A DNA stretch of 5,182 nucleotides, from contig DHFQ01000025.1 in assembly GCA_002402325.1 (NCBI GenBank), positions 6,165-11,346 on the forward strand, given 5' to 3'. Of the stretch, positions 1 through 5,182 are shown in pieces (position 1 is the stretch's first letter; the number at the start of each line of letters is the position of its first letter). The translations under genes were made by a program, and so were the position numbers. Under the pieces are notes generated by a model, which was given only the letters and a program-made list of their open reading frames with translations, did not search any database and was not told the origin of the DNA. This stretch comes from Candidatus Aminicenantes bacterium UBA4820. GTDB taxonomy: Bacteria > Acidobacteriota > UBA4820.

Positions 1-13
1 GGTTCCCGTAACC

Positions 14-39
14 ATCCGATATATAAATCAATATCGGAT
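14..39 (+). repeat. Perfect 9-bp inverted repeat, possible terminator of an upstream gene or operator
   Basis: The arm ATCCGATAT (14-22) is exactly complementary to ATATCGGAT (31-39) across an 8-base spacer. On the plus strand the second arm runs into TTTTGGGATTTTT, so the RNA would form a stem followed by two short U-runs. This fits a weak intrinsic terminator for a gene lying to the left of the window. The stem has only three G-C pairs per arm, which is weak. The right arm is also part of a 17-base sequence that recurs upstream of purF, so a protein-binding dyad is an equally good reading. The dyad itself is directly visible; its role is inferred. Confidence 0.45.
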
Positions 40-45
40 TTTGGG
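29..45 (+). repeat. 17-base repeat, copy 1 (inverted copy at 5101-5117)
   Basis: The sequence CAATATCGGATTTTGGG is found here and, on the opposite strand, at 5101-5117. Each copy reads towards the gene it precedes: this one ends 84 bases before the start codon of the TPR gene, the other 70 bases before the start codon of purF. A shared regulator site, or two members of a dispersed intergenic repeat family, would explain it. No third copy was noticed in the window. Confidence 0.6.
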
Positions 46-81
46 ATTTTTCCAGAGCTGGATTGATTCTTATCTTCCATT

Positions 82-110
82 TTGAAAAAGATTTAATAAA
101 GTTATAGAAT
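82..110 (+). promoter_or_regulatory. Sigma70-type promoter of the TPR-acpS-glycosyltransferase operon
   Basis: A -35 box TTGAAA (82-87) and a -10 box TAGAAT (105-110) are separated by exactly 17 bases, each one mismatch from consensus. Transcription would begin near 116-118, leaving a leader of only about 13 bases that is nearly filled by the ribosome binding site. It is the only well-spaced promoter seen ahead of the three tightly packed genes, so it probably drives all of them. Confidence 0.6.
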
Positions 111-119
111 TTAGTTTGT

Positions 120-125
120 GGAGGT
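120..125 (+). promoter_or_regulatory. Shine-Dalgarno site that fixes the TPR gene start
   Basis: GGAGGT lies here; the GGAGG core ends five bases before ATG at 130. A GTG at 118 is in frame and would add four residues, but it overlaps this site and falls at the predicted transcription start. The ATG at 130 is therefore the start. The block TGGAGGTTAnGATG (119-132) is nearly identical to that in front of purF. Confidence 0.75.
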
Positions 126-129
126 TAAG

Positions 130-1641
130 ATGACGCCACTCAAAAAAGAGATGGATCTGTTTTATGACTCAGAGTTAAATTTTCTTCTTGATTCCAAAAA
201 AGACGGTTCATTAATTACTTATGAATCCCTTGCAATGGGGCTCAACATCAGGGCAATGATCGGTCTTGCAAGTAAAATTTCAAAAGAAGGACTTTTAAAA
301 TTTCCCAGAAGTAAGAAACTTTTTAAAGAACTTATTCAGGCAAATTCAATTTCAGAAGAGGCGCTAAATGAAATTGAAAATGACCTCAAACAATCAAAGT
401 TACAAAAAGAGGAAAAGTTAAAACTATTCGCACTTCTAAAATATTATAAGGATGATTCCAATTGGTATGAACTTTTAAAAAAAGGCGAAATAAAGGAAAA
501 GGATGAACTTTATTACGAACTTCTGGGTCACCACTACATTGAGAAAAAGGAGTACGAAAAGGCAATAGAATCCTACTTCAAAGCATCAAATATAACTCCT
601 TTCGATCCTCGCCTCCACTATTACAGGATTGAAGCGTTAAGAGCATCAGGAGATAAAGAACAATCTTTCAAGGAACTTATTGATCTTGTTAGAAATTTTG
701 ACTATTTTGTTCAGGGATGGAATGGAATAGAGAGATTTTACCTTGAGGATGAAAAACTTTCACCTGGTTATCAATCTTTCGGTAAGGCGCTCTCAATAAA
801 CCCAAACGACTGGGGTGCATTTTTTGTTCTTGCAGATTTTTATCTCAACAAAAAATCCTACGGAAGGGCGCGGGACATAATTGAAATTCTTTTAAGTTTA
901 GAGCCAAATAAATGGGTTTTCGCTGAAGGTTGCAACTATTTAGGCTATCTCTTCTCGCTTGACCGTAGAAACAATGAGGCTCAATTTTATCTTGAAAAGG
1001 CTCTTGAAATAAATCCAAAACTGAGCGAAGCGTGGTATAACTTAGGAAACATTTTCTTTCATCAAAAAAAATTCAAGGATGCTTTAAGTTGCTATGAAAA
1101 TGCAGCCGCTTCTGAGGAGAAAATGGCTCAAGCCTACACTCAGATAGGGTTAACTCTTCTTGAGATGGGAAAATTTTCTCAATCTGAAAAACCATTTAAA
1201 AGGGCGATTGAAATTGATGAGACGGAGTATTTCGCCCACCTTGGTCTTGCTGAATATTACAGAAGAATGAAACAGAAGGATAAGGCTCTTGAGCACGCCC
1301 TTCTTGCAAAGCATTTGCGTCCGGATGAACCAAATGTCTACAACATTTTAGGAACTATTTATGAATCTTTTAACCAGTTTGAAAAGGCTGAGGAGTGTTA
1401 CAAAAAAGCGTTAGAGATTGATCCAATGTACAGATGGTCTGCAAACAATTTAGGATATCTTTACGAGAAAATGATGAAAAAAGATCCAAAATATAAGAAG
1501 GATGCAATTGAAGCGTGGAAGAAAAGGCTTTTAATAACATACAAAATGGGCTCATCTATCAACGGCGCCGTCAACCATCTTTTGAAGTTGGGCTTAAAAC
1601 CCTCATCCATAAAACATTTCATTGAAAGGGCAAAAGATTAA
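130..1641 (+). CDS. Cytoplasmic tetratricopeptide-repeat (TPR) protein, target unknown
   Basis: This 503-residue protein has no signal peptide or membrane segment, so it should be cytoplasmic. Residues 1-120 are a charged, Lys/Glu-rich helical region I do not recognise. From about residue 125 to 470 there are roughly ten 34-residue TPR units; the clearest lie at about 125-158, 264-297, 298-331, 332-365 and 401-434. They show the usual pattern: W/Y-x-x-L-G near the start, A at position 20 and a closing A-L-E-I-D/N-P (for example ALEINP, residues 291-296, and ALEIDP, 427-432). The last unit (about 435-470) is stretched by a Lys-rich insert. TPR arrays are protein-binding scaffolds, and no catalytic domain is fused here. 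It is the first gene of an operon with acpS and a membrane glycosyltransferase, so a role in envelope assembly is possible but inferred. The family is certain; the function is not. Confidence 0.9.
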   Translation: MTPLKKEMDLFYDSELNFLLDSKKDGSLITYESLAMGLNIRAMIGLASKISKEGLLKFPRSKKLFKELIQANSISEEALNEIENDLKQSKLQKEEKLKLFALLKYYKDDSNWYELLKKGEIKEKDELYYELLGHHYIEKKEYEKAIESYFKASNITPFDPRLHYYRIEALRASGDKEQSFKELIDLVRNFDYFVQGWNGIERFYLEDEKLSPGYQSFGKALSINPNDWGAFFVLADFYLNKKSYGRARDIIEILLSLEPNKWVFAEGCNYLGYLFSLDRRNNEAQFYLEKALEINPKLSEAWYNLGNIFFHQKKFKDALSCYENAAASEEKMAQAYTQIGLTLLEMGKFSQSEKPFKRAIEIDETEYFAHLGLAEYYRRMKQKDKALEHALLAKHLRPDEPNVYNILGTIYESFNQFEKAEECYKKALEIDPMYRWSANNLGYLYEKMMKKDPKYKKDAIEAWKKRLLITYKMGSSINGAVNHLLKLGLKPSSIKHFIERAKD

Positions 1642-1642
1642 A

Positions 1643-2017
1643 ATGATTTTTGCTATTGGGGTTGATATCGTTGAAGTGGAAAGGATAGATCGTGCCAATA
1701 AAAGAAATCCATTCTTTTCAAGACTCATCCTTTCACAAAAGGAGTTTCAAATTTTTGCTGATCGCCATTTTTCTCCTTCTTTTCTTGCGGGAAGATTCTC
1801 TGCCAAAGAGGCGATTTTAAAATCAATAGGCGTTCCATTGGGATGTGGTAAAAAATTAAGTCAAATTGAGATACTCCCCTCAAGGTCTGCAAAACCTAAG
1901 GTCATACTAAAAGGTGAAGTTTTAAAACACTTTAACTCAAATAACCTCACCAAGATTCATATTTCAATTTCACACGAAAAAGAGTTTGCCATTGGCTTTG
2001 CTGTGGCTGAAAAGTAA
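1643..2017 (+). CDS. acpS: Holo-[acyl-carrier-protein] synthase
   Basis: AcpS transfers 4'-phosphopantetheine from coenzyme A to the conserved serine of acyl carrier protein in the cytoplasm, activating it for fatty-acid and lipid synthesis. The 124-residue length is normal for this small, usually trimeric family. Visible motifs are the N-terminal GVDIVEVERI (residues 6-15) with metal-binding Asp8, FSAKEA (52-57) with metal-binding Glu56, the KPKV segment (84-87) and SISHE (108-112) near the C-terminus. The ATG at 1643 is chosen because family members begin M-I-x-x-I-G-x-D. An in-frame TTG at 1622 would add seven residues inside the preceding gene. The upstream TPR gene stops one base before this start, and the only Shine-Dalgarno-like sequence (AAAGGG, 1625-1630) is weak and distant, so translation is probably coupled to the TPR gene. 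The stop overlaps the next start (TAATG). Confidence 0.95.
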   Translation: MIFAIGVDIVEVERIDRANKRNPFFSRLILSQKEFQIFADRHFSPSFLAGRFSAKEAILKSIGVPLGCGKKLSQIEILPSRSAKPKVILKGEVLKHFNSNNLTKIHISISHEKEFAIGFAVAEK

Positions 2018-3618
2018 TGCAAAAAAAAAGTCTTATTTTACTCTTTCTTCTTTTTGAACTTTCAATAATTTTTTACGGAAACTCCTTTTTAGGATTGTTT
2101 GAATCATCAGAAGGGAGATACGCAGAGGTTTCAAGGGAGATGCTTGAAACAAAAGATTTCATCTCTCCTCAGATGGATTATGTCTATCATTTTACCAAAC
2201 CCCCCTTTGCATACTGGATAACCTCTCTTGGAATGGCTATATTTGGAGTTAATCCTTTTGGTGTGAGATTTTTCATTGCAATATTTGCAATTCTTACGAT
2301 GGTTTTTGTATACAAAATTTCTGAAGAGTTGGGAGCGGATTCTTTTAGTTCTATGCTTATTTTAGGCTCTTTCCCTCTTTTCTTTATAATGGCTAAAGTC
2401 CTCACCACCGATATGTATCTGACATTCTTTGTAACACTTGGAGTCTATCTATTTTTGCTCTACGATAAAAAGAAAATAGATAAATTAAAATTTTCAATCT
2501 ATTTCGGAATAACATTTGCACTTTCAGTTTTGACAAAGGGACAGGTTCCTATTCTTTATTGGGCAATGATTTTTGTAACATACACATTTTTTAAGAAAGA
2601 TTTTTCATCTCTAAAAGGATTCCTCTCTCCCCTATTTATTTTAATTGCGGTAAGTTTATGCGGTTGGTGGTTTGCTTTAGTTGGAATAAAGCATCCCGGG
2701 CTTCTCCACTATCTCTTTTTCAAAGAGGGAATAGAGGCTTCCTATTCATCTCAAAGATTTCATAAAGGTCCCATCTATTATTACATTCCTGTCCTGATTG
2801 CGGGGCTCTTCCCTCTAATTTTTCTTTTTCCGAACCTCAAAGAATTAAAGGAAGAGAGAAGCAAACTCCTCTATGGATATACATTTCTACCACTTATAAT
2901 ATTTAGCCTCTTTCCCGCAAAGTTACCAACTTATCTTCTTCCTTCACTCCCGGGATGGGCAATTCTTTTTTCCTTGAACACTTCAAAAAAAATAAGGTTG
3001 ATTTTATCCGCAATATCTCTCTTCTTGTTCCAGATTCTACTTTCGCTAATAGTAATTTTTAGAGGTGAAAAGTTGTTGGGAGTCAAAGCAACGGATGTTT
3101 CAATTCTTCTCATTATTTCTTCTCTATTTTCACTCATCTGCCTCCTTCTCATAAAAAGAAAAGGTGAAAAGAGTGCCTTAGCGGTACTCTTTATATCAAT
3201 TTTAATCTCATCAATCTCATTACCCCAAATAGTTTCAAAAAATCAGGAGAAATTCAAAATTGCAAAAGAGATTTCTTATGCGATAAAGGAAAATTTATGT
3301 GATGAAGACAAAGTTCTTGAGTTAAGGACGACAATCTTTTCAATTCCCTTCTATCTTGAAAGAAAAGTTTATGCGTTTCAAAACAACTTTTTCAAAAAGA
3401 AGTTTTTATCAAATAGACCAGACCACATTCTTCAGGAAGAGGAGGAGTTAAAAGAGTTTATAAACAAATCACCATTTCTTTGGGTGATAGTTGACCAAAA
3501 AAGTGAACAATATTTAAAAGAAAATTATCCCTCATTCTACCTTTACAGAAGAGGCGAGAGATATATTCTTTATGTTTCATCGGAAATAAAAAAGCGGCTT
3601 AATGTTGTTGCAGATTGA
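2017..3618 (+). CDS. Polytopic membrane glycosyltransferase, ArnT/PMT-like (GT39/GT83 type)
   Basis: The 533-residue protein has about 13 predicted membrane segments (first about 4-26, last about 386-406) and a soluble tail of about 125 residues, the architecture of ArnT-like transferases. These use a polyprenyl-phosphate sugar donor at the outer face of the inner membrane. Family motifs are SEGRYAEVSREML (31-43) in the first loop, FTKPPFAYW (59-67), TTDMYL (130-135), RFHKGPIYYYIP (247-258), FSLFPAKLPTYLLPSLPG (296-313) and the tail motif IPFYLERKVYAF (443-454). Lys61, which corresponds to the donor-phosphate lysine of ArnT, is kept. Ser31 and Thr60 stand where ArnT has an acidic residue (the DE motif and FEKP). 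The sugar and acceptor (lipid A, other glycolipid or protein) cannot be told. The ATG shares one base with the acpS stop and has no Shine-Dalgarno site, so translation should be coupled. A run of nine A lies at 2021-2029, in codons 2-4. Confidence 0.85.
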   Translation: MQKKSLILLFLLFELSIIFYGNSFLGLFESSEGRYAEVSREMLETKDFISPQMDYVYHFTKPPFAYWITSLGMAIFGVNPFGVRFFIAIFAILTMVFVYKISEELGADSFSSMLILGSFPLFFIMAKVLTTDMYLTFFVTLGVYLFLLYDKKKIDKLKFSIYFGITFALSVLTKGQVPILYWAMIFVTYTFFKKDFSSLKGFLSPLFILIAVSLCGWWFALVGIKHPGLLHYLFFKEGIEASYSSQRFHKGPIYYYIPVLIAGLFPLIFLFPNLKELKEERSKLLYGYTFLPLIIFSLFPAKLPTYLLPSLPGWAILFSLNTSKKIRLILSAISLFLFQILLSLIVIFRGEKLLGVKATDVSILLIISSLFSLICLLLIKRKGEKSALAVLFISILISSISLPQIVSKNQEKFKIAKEISYAIKENLCDEDKVLELRTTIFSIPFYLERKVYAFQNNFFKKKFLSNRPDHILQEEEELKEFINKSPFLWVIVDQKSEQYLKENYPSFYLYRRGERYILYVSSEIKKRLNVVAD

Positions 3619-3642
3619 AAAATTGCAACTTCAATTTTAGAT

Positions 3643-3659
3643 TAAAAAGCAACTTTTTA
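3643..3659. terminator. Small AT-rich hairpin between convergent genes, possible bidirectional terminator
   Basis: TAAAAAG (3643-3649) and CTTTTTA (3653-3659) form a 7-bp stem around a CAA loop. The T-run lies on the 3' side of the stem on either strand. It sits in the 38-base gap between the glycosyltransferase stop (3616-3618) and the purF stop (3657-3659), where both transcripts must end. Its outer arm includes the purF stop codon. With a single G-C pair the stem is weak, so the call rests mainly on position. Confidence 0.35.
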
Positions 3660-5030
3660 TTTTGAAACTAACGAAGGATGTTTTTTTTCTCCTGCGGGAT
3701 AATCGCCGTTGAAGCAGGCGTAGCAATATGAGGAGGGGTCTTTTACACACTTTCTTAAATCTTCAATTGAAAGATATTTTAAGGTGTCGGCGCCTATAAA
3801 TTTTCTAACCTCTTCAACCTCCATCTTTGAAGCAATCAGGTTTTCTCTGTTTGGAGTATCAATGCCATAGTAACAGGAGTATCTTATCGGTGGACTTCCA
3901 ATTCTTAAATGAACCTCATTTGCACCGTTTTCTTTCAACATTTTTGTAAGTTTTTTTATTGTCGTTCCCCTCACTATTGAATCATCAACGAGGACAATCC
4001 TTTTTCCTTTAAGAAATTGGGGAAGCGGGTTGAACTTGACTCTCACGCTTTCATCTCTTGTTATCTGCTCGGGTGCTATAAATGTCCTCCCAACATAGTG
4101 ATTTCTAACAAGTGCAAAAGAAAAGGGGATACCTTTAACTTCTGCATAAGCCAGTGCTATGTAGTTTGATGAATCTGGAACAGGAACGACGACATCCGCT
4201 TCAACATCATCGGATTTAGCAAGTTTTATTCCTATCTCTCTTCTAACTTCATAGACGCTTTCTTTGAAAACTATGCTGTCGGGTCTTGAGAAATAAATGT
4301 GTTCAAAAATACAGTGTCTTAAAGGCTTTTCCACCCTTTTGTCAAACTTTACAAAACCCTCTTTAGAAATTTTATATACAGAGCCAGCCTCAATTTCTCC
4401 CTTTAAAGGAATTCTCAAAATGTCAAGAGCAACGCTCTCACTTACAATAGCGACAGTTCCATCTTTTTCACCAAAACACATAGGCCTGAATGCCCACGGG
4501 TCTCTGAAAGCATAGATTGCATCTTCCATCAAAAGAACCGCAGAATAAGCGCCGCTTGCTTTTTCAATGAAAGAAAAAATAGAATCAACGATGTTTTTAT
4601 TTTTAACCTTTAACTGTAACCCTATGTATTTTGAGATAACTTCAGCATCGTTGGAACCTTCAATTGGAATGTTTTCACTTTTTATCTCTTGAGACAGTTC
4701 AGGGAGATTTGTTAAATCTCCATTTGACGCAACTGCGAAAATCTTTTTCCCCTCCCATTCAAAAATTGAGGGCTGACAGTTTAAAATACTCACGGGACCT
4801 TGAGTGGGATACCTTACATGGCCAATTGCGAGATTTCCTTGAAGAGGTTTTAGATTCTCTTCCTTAAATGTCTCTCTCACAAGTCCAAGACCAAAACAAC
4901 TATAAAGGTTTTTACCCGTTGATGAGACCACTCCGCAGGAATCCTGTCCCCTGTGCTGTTCTGCAAATAGAGCCTCAACAACACTCATAGAAGCATTTTC
5001 TTTGTTAAACAAAGCGGCAATGCCGCACAT
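3657..5030 (-). CDS. purF: Amidophosphoribosyltransferase, iron-sulfur type
   Basis: PurF makes 5-phosphoribosylamine from PRPP and glutamine, the first committed step of purine synthesis. The 457-residue protein has an N-terminal glutaminase domain and a C-terminal phosphoribosyltransferase domain. Cys2 (MCGIAAL) is the nucleophile exposed when Met1 is removed. Other glutaminase motifs are EQHRGQDSCG (24-33), GHVRYPTQG (70-78), NGD (103-105) and SND (126-128). The second domain has VPVPDSS (282-288), YVGRTFIAP (312-320) and the PRPP loop VLVDDSIVRGTT (346-357). Cys240 (CIFEHIYFSRPDS), Cys386 (SCYYGID), Cys436 and Cys439 (CYACF) match the four cluster ligands of Bacillus PurF, so a 4Fe-4S cluster is expected. 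The ATG at 5030 is preferred over the adjacent ATG at 5033 because GGAGG is then five bases away and Cys is residue 2. The reading frame stays open to 5180, but that extension covers the promoter and has no PurF similarity. No purine gene adjoins it here. Confidence 0.97.
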   Translation of the reverse strand: MCGIAALFNKENASMSVVEALFAEQHRGQDSCGVVSSTGKNLYSCFGLGLVRETFKEENLKPLQGNLAIGHVRYPTQGPVSILNCQPSIFEWEGKKIFAVASNGDLTNLPELSQEIKSENIPIEGSNDAEVISKYIGLQLKVKNKNIVDSIFSFIEKASGAYSAVLLMEDAIYAFRDPWAFRPMCFGEKDGTVAIVSESVALDILRIPLKGEIEAGSVYKISKEGFVKFDKRVEKPLRHCIFEHIYFSRPDSIVFKESVYEVRREIGIKLAKSDDVEADVVVPVPDSSNYIALAYAEVKGIPFSFALVRNHYVGRTFIAPEQITRDESVRVKFNPLPQFLKGKRIVLVDDSIVRGTTIKKLTKMLKENGANEVHLRIGSPPIRYSCYYGIDTPNRENLIASKMEVEEVRKFIGADTLKYLSIEDLRKCVKDPSSYCYACFNGDYPAGEKKHPSLVSK

Positions 5031-5034
5031 CATA

Positions 5035-5040
5035 ACCTCC
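5035..5040 (-). promoter_or_regulatory. Shine-Dalgarno site of purF
   Basis: On the minus strand this reads GGAGGT. The core ends five bases before the ATG at 5030 but only two bases before the tandem ATG at 5033, which favours the inner start. The wider block TGGAGGTTATGATG (5041-5028) differs from that before the TPR gene at only one of 14 positions. Confidence 0.8.
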
Positions 5041-5048
5041 AAAAAGAA

Positions 5049-5065
5049 GTGGTTTATTATACCAC
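5049..5065. promoter_or_regulatory. Inverted repeat around the purF -10 box, possible operator
   Basis: GTGGT (5049-5053) and ACCAC (5061-5065) are complementary arms flanking seven bases, and the -10 hexamer lies inside. A repressor bound here would cover the -10 box and transcription start. Short 5-bp arms can arise by chance, so this is a weak call. Confidence 0.3.
5056..5064 (-). promoter_or_regulatory. Extended -10 promoter of purF
   Basis: Read on the minus strand, 5064-5056 is TGGTATAAT, a perfect TATAAT with the upstream TG of an extended -10 element. No convincing -35 box is found at 16-18 bases, which is usual for extended -10 promoters. Transcription would begin near 5049, giving a leader of roughly 19 bases that holds little beyond the ribosome binding site. 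Confidence 0.65.
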
Positions 5066-5068
5066 AGG

Positions 5069-5098
5069 AAAAAAAAGATTTCCTCCCATTAAGGAGGA
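5069..5098 (-). terminator. Terminator-like hairpin with T8 tract, directly upstream of the purF promoter
   Basis: On the minus strand TCCTCC (5098-5093) pairs with GGAGGA (5086-5081) across a six-base loop, followed after AATC by eight T (5076-5069). This has the form of an intrinsic terminator and would stop leftward transcripts arriving from a gene beyond the right edge. The purF promoter begins a few bases further on, so purF would be insulated from its upstream neighbour. If a promoter lies to the right, the same structure could act as an attenuator of purF. Confidence 0.55.
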
Positions 5099-5100
5099 GA

Positions 5101-5117
5101 CCCAAAATCCGATATTG
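5101..5117 (-). repeat. 17-base repeat, copy 2 (inverted copy of 29-45)
   Basis: On the minus strand this is identical to 29-45 and reads towards purF. Here it is extended on the 5' side to ATCCAATATCGGAT (5120-5107), a near-palindrome of 14 bases. In copy 1 the left half-site is displaced, giving the longer dyad at 14-39. It lies about 40 bases upstream of the purF -10 box, beyond the terminator-like hairpin. Confidence 0.6.
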
Positions 5118-5157
5118 GATCAACTCCATATTGTTAAAAGATAAAACCAATAATCGG
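5109..5157. promoter_or_regulatory. Pair of CCRAT/ATYGG dyads upstream of purF, possible operators
   Basis: Plus-strand CCGATATTGG (5109-5118) and CCAATAATCGG (5147-5157) are two semi-palindromes built from the same half-sites, each preceded by an A-run (AAAAT and AAAA). Their centres are about 38 bases apart and lie some 65 and 103 bases upstream of the predicted purF transcription start. The CCGA core surrounded by A/T recalls the PurR box of Bacillus (AWWWCCGAACWWT), but the match is only partial. Binding is inferred, not shown. Confidence 0.3.
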
Positions 5158-5182
5158 TTGGAGAGGAAACAACGAATCACCT

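Noticed and set aside
1..13. GGTTCCCGTAACC at the left edge, resembling a tRNA T-arm
   Set aside because: The stem is only four pairs with a five-base loop, the loop does not fit TTCRANY, and no acceptor stem or CCA end follows.
52..61. CCAGAGCTGG palindrome between the repeat and the operon promoter
   Set aside because: Four-base arms with a two-base centre are too short to support an operator call without other copies.
1370..1555. Minus-strand 61-codon frame inside the TPR gene
   Set aside because: It lies wholly within a well-supported gene, has no ribosome binding site I could see, and encodes no recognisable domain.
2187..3152. Two minus-strand 73-codon frames (2187-2408 and 2931-3152) inside the glycosyltransferase
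   Set aside because: Both are antisense shadows of conserved membrane-protein codons and show no family features.
4297..4867. Two plus-strand frames (4297-4515 and 4664-4867) inside purF
   Set aside because: They are antisense to conserved PurF motifs and have no independent coding signs.
29..5117. The inverted 17-base copies as terminal repeats of a transposon spanning the window
   Set aside because: The enclosed genes are housekeeping and envelope genes with no transposase or integrase, and no target-site duplication is visible. Placement upstream of each promoter explains the orientation better.
5093..5146. GGAGGAG at 5093-5099 as a ribosome binding site for a plus-strand gene running off the right edge
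   Set aside because: No ATG or GTG follows at a suitable distance, and the TTG at 5115 leads to a stop after nine codons. The sequence is better explained as one arm of the hairpin.
5031..5180. In-frame 50-residue N-terminal extension of PurF
   Set aside because: It would cover the TATAAT promoter, the hairpin and the GGAGG site, and would bury the Cys nucleophile, which must follow the initiator Met.

Overview
This is a compact, AT-rich bacterial chromosomal segment with four complete protein-coding genes and short regulatory flanks. Bacterial origin is supported by strong GGAGG Shine-Dalgarno sites, sigma70-type promoter elements, a holo-ACP synthase of the AcpS type and an iron-sulfur-type PurF. 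Lys/Glu-rich proteins with mostly AGA/AGG arginine codons suggest an AT-rich, possibly anaerobic or thermophilic lineage. I cannot name the genus, and codon use does not mark any gene as foreign.

Layout. Positions 1-129 are non-coding and hold a 9-bp inverted repeat (14-39), a good promoter (82-110) and a ribosome binding site. A three-gene rightward operon follows: a cytoplasmic TPR-repeat protein (130-1641), AcpS (1643-2017) and a polytopic membrane glycosyltransferase of the ArnT/GT39 type (2017-3618). The first two genes are separated by one base and the last two share one base. A 38-bp convergent gap with a small AT-rich hairpin separates the operon from purF (3657-5030, minus strand), which starts the purine pathway. 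Positions 5031-5182 hold the purF leader, an extended -10 promoter, a terminator-like hairpin and two dyad motifs. No RNA gene, CRISPR array, insertion sequence or prophage gene is visible, and no non-coding stretch exceeds about 150 bases.

How the genes work together. AcpS activates acyl carrier protein for fatty-acid and lipid synthesis, and the glycosyltransferase probably moves a sugar from a polyprenyl-phosphate donor onto an envelope acceptor. The operon therefore leans towards envelope biogenesis, with the TPR protein as a protein-interaction scaffold of unknown target. PurF is a separate, convergent transcription unit.

The most notable signal is regulatory. A perfect 17-base sequence (29-45) recurs in inverted orientation at 5101-5117, so it lies upstream of both transcription units and points towards the gene each time. 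Both genes also share almost the same translation-initiation sequence and have predicted very short leaders. The genes themselves are mostly ordinary housekeeping or envelope genes, and I see no convincing new multi-gene system.
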